This document shows positions 21,741 to 31,860 of a stretch of DNA of 64,000 nucleotides, piece after piece. This DNA comes from Lithobates sylvaticus. Lineage: Eukaryota > Chordata > Amphibia > Anura > Ranidae. The position numbers were made by a program, and so were the translations under genes. The notes under the pieces are model-generated. The model did not search any database. It was not told the DNA's origin and worked only from the letters and a program-made list of their open reading frames with translations. Each line of letters opens with the position of its first letter. Positions within the stretch are counted from its first letter, which is position 1. Location of the stretch: positions 116,112,990 through 116,176,989 of the forward strand of contig CM053032.1 in NCBI GenBank assembly GCA_028564925.1. Reading direction: 5' to 3'.

Positions 21741-23153
21741 TAAATCTGATTTTTTTTTTTTTATTACATTTATTTTACCAAAATGCTTTTGGAGTAAACA
21801 TCTATCTAAACATAGTTTTCTATTTAAGATACATTAATAATTTATTTATTCAGCATAAAATGAAGCTTAGTTATGTAGCATAAGTCTGTATATTCGGCAA
21901 TATTAAATTTTTGGTAAACTCATTCAATGAATCCAAGCTCACATGCACTGCATTGATGCATTTACACAATTTCACAGTACCCATGAGATAAAACAAAGTT
22001 CAGGAATATTTCTTTATCCCATTGTTTTGCAAATCTATGTACACAACAAACTATATGATTGAATTGGTTCTGATATTGCTGTTTTACTAACATGACCGCT
22101 TATAATTCTAAATAGGAAGCCTTCATTTTGTTTGCAAATATTAAAGATTCTAACTACCAGCAAGAATAAGTCCTTACATTTAAAGAGCACTTGACATTTC
22201 AGATCTATCATGGCAGCGCCTGTTAACAGGCATCCACTCACCTGCTGCTGCCACGTCCCTCACCTTGTTGTGTCACTGCCGCATCACCAGCCATCCCATT
22301 AAAGTGAATGGAACTGTCGGTGACTGTCAACAGTGGGTCAGAGGAGGAACCGCTGCGGGACAGAGATGACAGTGGCTCTTTAGAATTTATGATTTAAATT
22401 GAGTTGATTTAAATTAAGCCTTTTTACTAGTGATTTAGATTGACTTGATTTAAATCAAATCCACCCTGGAAGCAAGGGCCCTCCAAAAATTAGGATACCA
22501 AACGAATCATAAACTAACAAAATATGGAAACACCAATGTAAGTTCAAACATTTGTACAATGTCAGCCCAATTATGGGTTTGGAATCCACCCACTGCCCTC
22601 TGATGTAATCACAGGCAAGGCGGTCCTAATGTGGAACTAATCTCAAAGTTCCCCATCAGGTTTTGCCCACCCAACAACCCATTTCCCTACTGCTGCACTG
22701 CTGAGTAGGCAAAGCCTGATGAGGAACTCAGAGACTAGTTCTCCATTAGTTCTGCCCTGGCTGTGATTGACAGAGGGCACCTTTTTTGATGAGTGCTATT
22801 GATCTGAATAGTGGCTGTGGAACCTGCCCACTGCCATCCATTATCGATCACAAGCAATGCAAAACTGATGGTAAACTAGTACCCCAGAGTTCCCTATGAG
22901 GCTACACCCACCCCATAACCAAACTTCTCGTCCATGCACCTTTCTGTGTGACAGGTGCAGTGGCTGGGAAGGGAGTTGCACTGAGGAAAGAACGTCCAGT
23001 ATGAGCACACCAACCTTAGTGCTCTCCTCTGAAGCTCTGACAATTGGGGTGCAAAGTTCCAACAGACTTCTACAGAGTGTCTAGGACACTATTTATGCAT
23101 ACCAGGGAATTTGTCATTTTTGCATTGGCCTGTATGTGTTAGTACTGTTCGGT
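21741..23153. other. unclassified sequence, no gene seen
   Basis: This contains a TTTAAATTGAGTTGATTTAA/TTTAAATCAAATCCACCCTG repeat at about 22385-22470, a form seen in vertebrate MITEs. Between 22600 and 22960, CCACTGCC and ATGAGGAAC-type phrases recur, suggesting an old duplicated unit. No exon was recognised. Confidence 0.4.
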
Positions 23154-23330
23154 AGTGATGGGCTCGGGCATGTTCGGATTGAACCTGCCAGGAAGCAGTC
23201 ACTGCACACCGCCAATCAAAGGCAGTGAGGCATTTTCCGACCGGCAGCTGCACATACACACGCTGCCTATGATAGTGTGCAGTGCCGGCTTTCTGGCAGG
23301 TTCGATCCGAACATGCCTGAGTCCATTTTC
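23154..23330. mobile_element. palindromic MITE
   Basis: The arms around GGGCATGTTCGGATTGAACC and its inverted partner GGTTCGATCCGAACATGCC pair along about 55 bp each side. The left end TAGTGATGGGC resembles the hAT termini at 58088. The duplication was not determined. Confidence 0.65.
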
Positions 23331-23608
23331 ACTGTTCGGCAACATGTCAAGTTTGCAGTGAGGAGATGCACAAGGCACAGTACATAAAAGTAACATAGCT
23401 CAAAATGAAATACAGAAACCAGCAACATTTACAGATTCATGTAACCTGAAAATGCGCATATATTTTCCCCCAGAAGCACCCAGAAGTACCGGTCAGCAGC
23501 ATTTGTAGGCGCACACAGACCTAAATCATAGTACATTTGTATTTGTACCATCAACCTTTAAAGATGCCAAGAAGATGGGTCATCTATTTAGTTGAAAACC
23601 CCTCTTAC

Positions 23609-23717
23609 CAGTAATATTGCCTGTAGCCTTTTGGTTTGGAGTTCATACAGCGGTGCTTTGGAAATCTGCTTTTTGAAGACTGCCTGCTCATTTGGCTCAG
23701 TATAGAGCATATTAATA
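23609..23717 (-). CDS. candidate host exon, gene unknown
   Basis: On the minus strand, a T-rich tract and TTTATAG acceptor precede a 109-base open segment. It ends ATATTACTG followed by the donor GTAAGAG. The frame encodes INMLYT, then EPNEQAVFKKQISKAPLYE and LQTKRLQAILL. Phase is 2 at the start and 0 at the end. The peptide is charged and complex, unlike repeat translations. I do not recognise the protein. It has the same strand as the IFT56 exon but does not match my memory of the rest of IFT56. It could be another gene, an exon of an old transposon, or chance. Confidence 0.5.
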
Positions 23718-23729
23718 CTATAAACCCCA

Positions 23730-24140
23730 TGCCAAAAAAAAAAAAAAAACACATAAAAATGATATTTACTTGCCACTGTAGATTTGGACCAAATAAGTTA
23801 TATATCAACTTGTTAAGCAAGAGACAACACGAAGTTTTAAATCGTATTCATATTGCCAGCTAGACTCATACCCCTTGTTACATTAGATAGTGCAGGTAAA
23901 AACTCTCTTAGTAAAATTAAGTAATGGAATAGTACAGACAAAACTGTGACTTGATCAGGACATATAACAAGGATAAACTTCTGCAAAAGGTAACTAGTTC
24001 ACTCCTGTCATCACTTTTGAAGTGAAATTGTATTACTTTATTTTATTAAAATGTGTTTGCTGCACTATCTGATGTGTTCTGTCTTCTACGTACATTTATA
24101 TGGCCTTTGGATATACAGAGAGCTACCAAGGATAAGCAGA
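23730..24140. other. no gene seen
   Basis: AT-rich unique-looking sequence between the candidate exon and the hAT element at 24149. An A run at 23734-23749 is the T tract of the candidate exon's acceptor. Confidence 0.4.
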
Positions 24141-24436
24141 CTGCTTATCAGGGCCGATCCTAGGGTCACAAACGCCTGGGTGCAGAAATATTTCTGGCGC
24201 CCCCACGTGGGCGTGGTCATCTTACCAACTCCTCCCCATTACAAATGTTTCTATGAAAACAACTCAAACACAGAGATGTTCCCGTAAGAAGTCTTCGTTA
24301 CCCTGGGATCCTCCATTGATCTTTTACCAATAAAGAAAATACAGGAAAAGCGTACACTAATGAGACCTGGAGGGGAGTCTCTCTGATGCACACAGAGAGG
24401 GCTTCTGTTAGAGAGTCTGTTAGAAAGAGCCCCCAG

Positions 24437-24596
24437 ACATAATACAAGAGATGGTCAGAGACTGCAATCATAGTACAGGAGATGGTCAGAGACGACAGAC
24501 ATAATACAGGAGATGGTCAGAGACTGCAGACATGTTTCAAGAGATGGTCAGAGACCGCAGACATAGTACAGGAGATGGTCAGAGACTGCAGTTCCT
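24437..24596. repeat. 31-bp minisatellite, about 5 copies
   Basis: The repeat unit has the core GAGATGGTCAGAGACTGCAG followed by ACATAGTACAG, with small changes between copies. Confidence 0.85.
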
Positions 24597-25032
24597 ATGG
24601 ATGTTAGTAGATAATGGCCGATCGGCCCTCTCACCTGACCCAGCAATATAGCAACAACGGTTCCTCTGATCAGGAGTCTGCTCACTCTGAATTGCCCGTG
24701 GCGGCTACGCTGGGTAGAGCCCATATCTGTATTCTGGCAATGACTCCATTCCTTTCTCCACCAGGGATGGCGCCAGGCTGTGTGGCTTTCTCTCTCTGAT
24801 GGTGTTTCCTCAGCACCGTCCTCTCCCTCTGGAGTCCTGGGTGTACTTCCCTGAAAGCTTCCCCGGGCTCCTGGCTCTCTCTCTCTCCCATTCAGCTGCG
24901 CATTCTGTGTGGGCTGCAATTTCCGTGTTACAGTGGGGCTGCCAGTCCTTGGGACCACATGTCCCACAATCCTCTTCTTTGCTCATTTGTTTTTTCTTCC
25001 CTGACCGATATGAAGGCGGGGAAAAAACATAG

Positions 25033-25090
25033 TGCACCGCTCACTAGCTATGAGTAAGCACTAGTTGTGGTGCGAAACGCGTCAGCTCTG
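25033..25090 (+). ncRNA. hammerhead-ribozyme-like motif
   Basis: CACTAGCTATGAGTAAGCAC is followed by TAGTTGTG and GTGC-GAAA-CGCGTC-AG. Stem II pairs GCAC with GTGC exactly, and GAAA plus CGCGTC match the minimal stem III of PLE hammerheads. The 5' core keeps ATGAG but has GCT where CUG is needed, the same variant as at 5328-5369, so activity is uncertain. Confidence 0.6.
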
Positions 25091-25198
25091 TACCCCCCTT
25101 TTTTGCCGTGTATGGATTGCAGTGTTTTTTGCTTTTAAATAAACTTTTTGGATTTTATTTTCTCGGTGTGCGGCTGTCCAGAGTTCTTCCTTTTTTGA
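25048..25198 (+). mobile_element. 151-bp hammerhead-bearing insert between 15-bp direct repeats
   Basis: The segment is flanked by exact copies of TGCACCGCTCACTAG (25033-25047 and 25199-25213). It begins at the hammerhead-like core, then has T-rich sequence, AAATAAAC and GGCTGTCCAGAG. Either it is a short retrotransposed unit with a 15-bp target duplication, or a 166-bp unit of a partial tandem PLE terminal-repeat dimer. No coding capacity. Confidence 0.6.
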
Positions 25199-25329
25199 TG
25201 CACCGCTCACTAGTACAGCAGCGCGCACGAGGAGGAGAGGGAGAAGGAAAATAAGAGCCCGCGGCTTCAGTGGCGTCACTAGAGTCGTTGTCACCCTGTG
25301 CAGTAAAACATGGTATCACCCCCCCTCCA

Positions 25330-26425
25330 CCATCTATAGTCGTCCCTCAGTACATACCCCCCTCCACTAAGTATAGACCCCCCTCCATCAGTGCAGACCC
25401 CCACTAAGTACAAACACCTCCCTCAGTACAGACCCCCCATCAGTATAGACCCCCAGGACAAAACACCCCCCTTTATCAGAATAGACCCCCCTCAGGACAA
25501 ACCACCCCCCTTCATTAGTATAGCCCCCAGGACAAACCCCCCCACAATACACAATAGTATAGACCCCCCAGGACAACCCCCCCCTACATTAGTATAGACC
25601 CCCCAGGACAAACCCCCCCCCCCAAATTAGTATAGACCCCCCAGGACAAACCCCCCACATTAGTATATAGCCCCCCCAGGACAACCCCCCCACATTAGTA
25701 TAGACCCCCCCAGGACAACCCCCCCACATTCGTATAGACCCCCCAGGACAAACAACCCCCCACACATTAGTATAGACCCCCCAGGACAAACCACCCCCCC
25801 ACATTAGTATAGACCCCCCCAGGTCAACCCCCCCCACATTAGTATAGACCCCCCAGGACAACCCCCCCCCCCCACATTAGTATAGACCCCCCAGGACAAA
25901 CCACCCCCCCACATTAGTATAGCCCCCCCCAGGACATCACCCCCTACATTAGTATAGACCCCCAGGACAAACCAGCCCACCACCCACATTAGTATAGACC
26001 CCCCAGGACAAACCACCCCCCACAATAGTATAGACCCCCCCAGGACAAACCACCCCCCTACATTAGTATAGACCCCCCAGGACAAACCCCCCCTACATTA
26101 GTATAGACCCCCAGGACAAACCACCCCCACATTAGTACAGACCCCCCAGGACAAACCACCCCCCCACATTAGTATAGACCCCCCAGGACGAAACCCCCCA
26201 CATTAGTATAGATCCCCAGGACAAACCCCCCCTACATTAGTATAGACCCCCCAGGACAAACCACCCCACCACATTAGTATAGACCCCCCCAGGACAAACC
26301 ACCCCACCACATTAGTATAGACCCCCCCAGGACAAACCACCCCCCCATTAGTATAGACCCCCCAAAACAAACCACCCCCACATTAGTATAGACCCCCCAG
26401 GACAAACCACCCCCCCCCATTAGGC
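25330..26425. repeat. 35-bp C-rich minisatellite, about 30 copies
   Basis: The unit is ATTAGTATAGACCCCCCAGG followed by ACAAACCACCCCCCAC, varying mainly in C-run length. The minus strand is a dense array of G runs. Frames reading SWGVYTNVGG are artefacts of the repeat. Confidence 0.95.
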
Positions 26426-26877
26426 TAATTAAAAACACCCAGGCGGCAGCTGGAGAGGACAGTGTGCCGCCGCGCCGCCCGGGTGGAGAACACAGCGAGT
26501 GTGAGGCTTGTGCTGCTAGGCAGCAGGCGGGAGTTACACACATGAGAACTGGAACATTTTGGGCTCGGCCACGGATAGCCCACCCCCCCCGGTGACGTCA
26601 CTGCCCGGCCACGGCTGGTCTCTCTGCACACAGAGACAGCCGCTCCGGTCTCAAGCTGTTTCTCTCTCCTCCGCTGACAGGAGGAGGGAGGGGGGATGGG
26701 CTTGGGGAGAAATTACAGCGGCGGTGGTGGCGGCGGTGACAGGCGGAGAGAGCCGCCTACGGACAAGGAGAGGAGCAGGATGGAGGGGAGCACTCTGGCG
26801 CTCCAGCGCCCCCACCTCTGTGGCACGGGGTGCACTGCACCCCTTGCACCCCGTCCAGGATCGGCCCTGCTGCTTAA

Positions 26878-27390
26878 GTACCAGTAAAGTGCGTTACATA
26901 AGATTTATTCCAAGTTTGATGAGCCAATATATCATTTCAATTTTCTTGCTACATTACCCTATGGCAGTGTTTCTCAATCTTCTTCCAGTCGGGGCGCCCT
27001 TGAAAAGGATTTTCAGTCTTGAGGTATCCCAGTCCAAGACTTTGTTCACGTTAATGTGTGTCACAGAACACGCGCAAAATGTTGCTCATGCCAAACTGCT
27101 GGTTGCATGCTAAACAGTGGGGACCTTGAGTGGAGAGTGAAGTCTTGCTTTTTGACTGCTGGTGATTGCTAGGTTGCATTTTTAGGTTCTTTTTGGGGCT
27201 TTTCCTTTTTAACACCTTTTTCTGACACTTTTTAAACAGATTTTTTTTTTCATTGCTTCCTTCAGCCTACTAATTAAGGGGAGGAGTGGTAAATTGGTTA
27301 CAGGTGCTTGAGGCCTATATAACCTTCTGTAGAACTCATTGGGAGCCTGCTCCTCTTTGAGCTTGCTGCCAACTGTGGGTATAGAATGGG
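26878..27390. other. hAT-type terminus and CR1-like leader, no gene seen
   Basis: At 26964 CAGTGTTTCTCAATCTTCTT, then GTCGGGGCGCCCTTGAAAAG, looks like a hAT terminus; a related inverted end occurs at 50240-50295. From 27280, GAGGCCTATATAACCTTCTG and a CTCCTCTTTGAGCTTGCTGCC segment resemble the start of a LINE leader. Confidence 0.45.
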
Positions 27391-27394
27391 GTAT

Positions 27395-27504
27395 ATGGGA
27401 TTGTATGATATATATATATGTATATATTTATTTATTTATTTTTTTATTTGTGGTTGAACTGGATGGACTTGTGTCTTTTTTCAACCTAACTATGTAACTC
27501 TGTC
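27395..27504 (+). mobile_element. CR1-like LINE 3' tail
   Basis: It ends GAACTGGATGGACTTGTGTC, then TTTTTTCAACCTAACTATGTAAC, the same 3' tail as the longer CR1 copy ending near 56385. An (AT)n/TTTA tract precedes it. A 5'-truncated insertion; its own duplication is unclear. Confidence 0.6.
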
Positions 27505-27507
27505 TAA

Positions 27508-27743
27508 GGCCCCTTTCACACTTGTGCGACTTCAAAGTCATGCGATTTTGTTGTGATTTCAAGGAATGCCTGTGTAAGTGGCATCAAAACCGGACCAAAG
27601 TAGTGCAGGGACTACTTTGAAGTCAGAACGAATTGAAGTTGTACTAATATGAATGGCTGTCTTTGGAAATCATGGGCAATGACTTGTCATGCTACTTTGC
27701 AGTCCCAAATCGTGGGACAAGTCGTATAAGTGTGAAAGGGGCC
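27508..27743. mobile_element. Harbinger-type MITE (TAA target)
   Basis: 236 bp between TAA at 27505-27507 and 27744-27746. The termini are GGCCCCTTTCACACTTGTGC and its inverted partner (GGCCCCTTTCACACTTATAC), and the arms continue to pair for about 28 bp. The 3-bp TAA duplication suggests PIF/Harbinger. Confidence 0.75.
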
Positions 27744-27746
27744 TAA

Positions 27747-28598
27747 GTGGAACTGGTTTAAGTGGTGAGTTAAAAACCAGAGTTGAAAACAGGTTATAAC
27801 AGGAGTCATAGTACCTGTGTAGTGTGAGTAGTGTAGTGAGTGAGTGTTGTCTGAGTAGAGTGTGTGGATCGTTAGTACTTGTGTATTGTGTACTTGTGTA
27901 TTGCGAGTGCACGTAGGTCTGCGAGTGCACGTAGGTCTGCGAGTGCACGTAGTTCTGCAAGTGATCTGCGAGTGCATGTAGGTCTGCAAGTACCTGTGTA
28001 TTGTCTTGTTGAGTACCTGTGTATTGTCTTGTTGAGGAATTAGTGTCAGGAAGTTAGTTGTTAGGTAATTTGGACAGGGTAAAATCCCCAATCCTCATTA
28101 AATTTAGGTATAGGTACGATGCCCGGCGGGTGTGGAGAGGCGACTCGTACATATTGCGGCATGTATGCGTTCCTTGATCATCTGATCGAGGGTGAATACT
28201 GCTGTACAAAATGTAAGCGCATTGTTTCCCTGGAAGCACAGGTTCTGAATCTGTGGAAGCAACTGTCAGCAATGAGAAGTCTCTCCATACTAAAGGAGAG
28301 CCAGGAACGTACACGGCAGGGGCCAGCATAGAGGCGGGTGGAGATAAAGAGGTGCAGGCACTAGCAAAGAGTAGATGGGTGACAGTCAGGAAGAGTAGAG
28401 AGGGAAGTGCCAGGGAGGCCGATCCAGGGCTGGCGCATCCCAATAAGTACACTCCATTGAGTGACATTGGTGAAACCAGTCAGGGACCAGCACTGCTGGA
28501 GCTGAGGGACTCTCCTAGTTGCCGGGGGAAGAACTCCAGAAGACAGATTCTGGTGGTAGGGGACTCAATTCTTAGAAGGACAGAGAGTAGATAATAGA
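27747..28598 (+). mobile_element. CR1 LINE 5' region and ORF1 remnant
   Basis: The leader has 18-bp repeats (GCGAGTGCACGTAGGTCT, about four copies at 27903-28000) and a repeated GTACCTGTGTATTGTCTTGT. ORF1 starts ATGCCCGGCGGGTGTGG at 28119. It shows a Cys motif MYAFLDHLIEGEYCCTKC and, in another frame further on, ILVVGDSILRRT, an esterase-type motif of CR1 ORF1 proteins. The frame breaks near 28330. The copy ends about 28598, before ORF2. A second copy of this leader and ORF1 start lies at 53700-53930. Confidence 0.75.
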
Positions 28599-28611
28599 AC
28601 AACAAGTACTA

Positions 28612-29160
28612 ATATCAGAAGGGTCTATCTGAACTTACAAATACCAGCCGAGAACGCAGGGAACAGAGCGATTTTGACCTTGGATGCAACTAAGGCATTT
28701 GATAATTTAGAATGGGATTATCTTTGGCGTTGGAGAGGTTTGGGTTTGGCCCTTCTTTTATTAAACTGATAAAAACACTTTATAACTCCCCAAGGGCCAA
28801 AGTTAAAATTAATAACGAATATGCAAAAACATTTCAATTGGACAGGGGGACGAGGCAGGGTTGTCCCCTGTCTCCCCTCCTCTTTGCATTAGCAATAGAG
28901 CCATTGGTGATTGCGATCAGAGCTACACAAGGCATTCAGGGATATCAGAGGAAGGTAGGAGAGGAAAAAACTGCATTGTATGCAGATGATGTACTACTCT
29001 TCTTGGGAGATACGGAGACATCTTTGAAAGACGCAGTGCAGCTAGTAGAGCTATATGGACAATTTTCGGGGCTGGTAATAAATTGGGAAAAGTCAGCACT
29101 TTTACCTGTGGATCCTTTGGAAAATATAAACCTAGAAGGCGTTCCCCAGTTAAAAATAGT
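28612..29160 (+). pseudogene. L1-type ORF2 fragment, RT core
   Basis: The frame gives LTLDATKAFDNLEWDYLW, then GTRQGCPLSPLLFALAIEPL and ALYADDVLLFLGDTETS, the palm of an L1/Tx1-type reverse transcriptase including the YADD catalytic box. It starts abruptly after CR1 ORF1 and is cut at 29160 by an L1 leader. A frame shift lies near 28730. Its later part continues at 29375. Confidence 0.85.
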
Positions 29161-29370
29161 GGAAAAGAGTGCGCATGCGCGGAGCTCCCAAGATGGCCGC
29201 CGGCGTCTAGAGCTCCGCTCCCTCACGGCCCACCACTAGCCACCGGAGCATACAGAGCGCTCACACACCCCGCACACCGGGTGTTCCAGGCAGGGGAGAT
29301 CACGAGGAACAAGCGGATGTCATCCCCGCTAGCCAAGCGGGACCTATCGCGCCAGATGACGGCAGCTCCC
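29161..29370 (+). mobile_element. L1 leader/ORF1 start inserted in L1 ORF2
   Basis: The GC-rich sequence GCGCATGCGCGGAGCTCCCA, then AGATGGCCGCCGGCG, resembles the leader of Tx1-type L1s. It is followed by a possible ORF1 start MSSPLAKRDLSRQM at about 29320. ORF2 reading resumes just after it. No duplication was resolved. Confidence 0.5.
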
Positions 29371-29374
29371 GGAA

Positions 29375-29737
29375 TATGGAGTTTCAAACACCTCATTCTA
29401 CAGGTACCTCCAAATTAGACACGCTCTCCAAGCCCAATTCAAAGCACAACCAGTGATATGGAAAAAAAAACACCACATTTTTATAGGTTAACTAAGGAAG
29501 GTACTTTTAAAGGTATTATTTCAGAACTTTATCTTCAGATTAGTAGTAGATCCATAGCTAGAGAAAGTGTGGAGAAAAATAAAAGGGAAATGGGAGAAAG
29601 ATATCGGAACTATAACAACTGAACAGTGGGAACAGGTACTGGAGCAAGGGCCATCAGTGTCACTCTCCCCATCACAGAGAGTATCTCATCTATTTTTGGT
29701 TCATAGAGTTTATTATACTCCAAAGAGGCTATACATG
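29375..29737 (+). pseudogene. L1-type ORF2 fragment, C-terminal region
   Basis: The frame gives FYRYLQIRHALQAQFKAQP and GTFKGIISELYLQI, then a segment LSPSQRVSHLFLVHRVYYTP, typical of the region after the L1 RT. It has at least one frame shift near 29570. Confidence 0.7.
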
Positions 29738-29850
29738 TAATACTAGGTTTGCACACAATTTGGGGTTCCTAGCACCAAGTGGCCCCGAGATACGGGGCCG
29801 CAAATTCGGTCGGAAAATGTAATTTTTTTCTGCATTAAAGTGCTTGAGTT
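29738..29850 (+). repeat. short repeat also present at 31686-31790
   Basis: GGGGTTCCTAGCACCAAGTG, then GCCCCGAGATACGGGGCCGC, is shared with 31690-31745 in the same orientation. It separates a plus-strand L1 piece from a minus-strand L1 piece. Confidence 0.7.
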
Positions 29851-31400
29851 GAGCTGCAAGATAGTACAGCCAAGGATTGGGCAATGCCAATCCTACACTG
29901 TCTTTGGGATACTGCACTTGTTCCAGTTTAATCCTGGGGGGTCCCATATTCCATAGTAAGCGTCTAAAAAGGGTATTGACCACTCAGAATACTTTCAAAT
30001 GAATCACTATAGGGGAGTTGTGTAGGAAGTAAAAAAGATGTGGCATTAAAATCATTTTTATTAAATTTGCTTTGCTCGCCTAGCGATAATATGAGATTAT
30101 TCCAAGTGTTGATCTTATTCCAAAGCGGGACAGTAGAAGATACACATTTAGTGGGCAATAGTCCGCAAGCCTAGGTGATATCTGGATTCCTAAATACTTG
30201 AATGAGGTCACTACTGGGATGGGACACGAATCAGGAATCTCCAGGTCCCGGTCTTCGTCTAGCACCAATAGGGACGATTTAGTCCAGTTTATGGTTAGGC
30301 CAGACTAATGCACAAAGCTGGAAGTTATGGTCATGACTCCCATTACAGAGGCAGTGGTGTCTCCCAGGAAAAGCATCATGTCATCTAAGTATAACATGAC
30401 CTTCTCATGCAAGTCCCAAAATTTGAACCCCGTATTCTCTGGGCTGGCTCTCACCAGCATAATGGCTCCATAGCAATTGCAAAGAGCAGGGGAGACATCA
30501 GGCAACCATGCCTCGTTCCCCTGCCCAGAGCAAAGGCGTATGACATTCTATCAGACATTTTTATAGTCGCTTGTGGGGATGCATACAACTTGACCCATGC
30601 TATAAATTTCTCCCCAAATCTGAACCTGGATAACACCGTTCACAGGTAGCGCCAGCTAACACTATTAAACGCCTTGTTGGTGTCAAAGGGGACAAAAGAG
30701 CTCTGTGCCCTCCATTGTCTGCCTGTGGTTGCATGTTAAAGGGGAGGGCCAGACGGGAAAAAAAAATTAAAAGCCAGCAGCTACAAACACTGTAGCTGCT
30801 GACTTTTAATAAGCAGACTTACCTGTCCTGGGTGCCTCGGGTCTCGGTTCCCGGCACTGCCATTCCAACTAAGGGAAACAGGTTTCCTACTGCGCATGCA
30901 CTTTGTGAATGGGGAACGCGTTGTGTTGTGGGACACACAGTTCCCATAACACACCGCGCCCCATTTACTAGAAGACGACGCTAGGAGCAGAAGACCGAAC
31001 AACTCCACGGAACAAGAAGAGGCAGATTAGGATGATCTGCCTAGCAACAGCCATTTCTGGTAAGTAAAAAAAAAAAAAATGTTTTTTCCATTTAAATTTT
31101 TATTAACATTTTTATGAAGTTTTTTTTTTCAAGGTGGCCCTCTGGTGGGTCTGTAGGAACCTGGGTCAACCGGATCCTTTCCAGGTTTAAGCAACATTAT
31201 CAAATTTGCTCTAGCCATTAAGGCAGGAAGGCGACCCTCCTTAAATGAGGCATTGAATACCTCCAGCAACCAGGGCAATAACTGTTCACCATATTTGATA
31301 TAGACTTCCATAGGAAGGCCATTCTCCCCAGGGGCCTTGCAAGTGGGGAAAGAACAAGCTGCCGTCTGCAATTCTTCCAATGTTAAGTTGTTGTTTAGCC
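29851..31400 (-). pseudogene. L1-type ORF2 fragment, minus strand
   Basis: In protein order from the right it reads SFPTCKAPGENGLPMEVYI and NLIMLLKPGKDPVDPGSYRP (31380-31130), an insertion (about 30733-31130), then GRGTRHGCLMSPLLFAIAME near 30480. YLDDMMLFLGDT near 30370 follows; the catalytic box is YLDD. TSFKYLGIQISPRLADY comes next, and WNMGPPRIKLEQVQYPKDS near 29900. Many frame changes; an old copy facing the plus-strand L1 at 28612. Confidence 0.8.
30733..31100. repeat. insertion with AGCAGCTAC hairpin in L1 ORF2
   Basis: It starts at TTAAAGGGGAGGGCCAGACG and contains AAAAGCCAGCAGCTACAAAC paired with GTAGCTGCTGACTTTTAA (30768-30810). It resembles a short frog interspersed repeat. The right border near TTTAAATTTTTATT is uncertain. 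Confidence 0.5.
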
Positions 31401-31441
31401 ATACTAGTTAGAGACATTAGAAAGACTAGATTAGAACATTA

Positions 31442-31860
31442 ACCACTTCAGCCCCGGAAGATTTGTCTGCTCAATGACCAGGCCATTTTTTGCGATACAG
31501 CACTGCATCAATTTAACTGACAATTGGGCGGTCGTGCGACACTGTACTCAAACAAAATTGACGTCCTTTTTTCCCACAAGTAGAGCTTTTAATTTGGTGG
31601 TATTTGATCATCTCTGTGTTTTTTTTTTTTAGCGCTATAAACAAAAAAACAGCGACATTTTTGAAAAAAATGGTTCCACTGGGTTTGCACACCAAATTTG
31701 GGGTTCCTAGCACCAAGTGGCCCCGAGATACGGGGCCGCAAAGTCGGGTTGGAAAATTACATTTTTGCTGCAGAAAAGTGCTTGACTCGAGTATAAGCCA
31801 AGGGGGGCACTTTTAGCACAAAATACTGTGCTGAAAAACTCAGCTTATACTCGAGTATAT
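31442..31860. mobile_element. second TTAA-type element copy with terminal hairpin
   Basis: It starts at TTAACCACTTCAGCCCCGGA and runs parallel to 4142-4380 for about 230 bp, then switches to the sequence also found at 29738. It ends in a double hairpin: ACTCGAGTATAAGC (31785-31798) with GCTTATACTCGAGT (31843-31856), and inside it TTTTAGCACA (31811-31820) with TGTGCTGAAAA (31827-31837). Confidence 0.6.

Larger units (their letters stand above)
24149..26869. mobile_element. hAT element carrying minisatellites
   Basis: The 8-bp duplication is CTGCTTAT (24141-24148) and CTGCTTAA (26870-26877). The inverted ends are CAGGGCCGATCCTAGG and CAGGGCCGATCCTGGA. It is 2.72 kb with no transposase. Inside are a 31-bp repeat array, a 151-bp hammerhead-bearing insert and a 1.1-kb C-rich array. 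The right part (26460-26860) is GC-rich. Confidence 0.85.

Noticed and set aside
25388-26543. Gly/Trp/Tyr-rich frames resembling structural proteins
   Set aside because: They arise from the 35-bp C-rich minisatellite; reading changes frame with C-run length.
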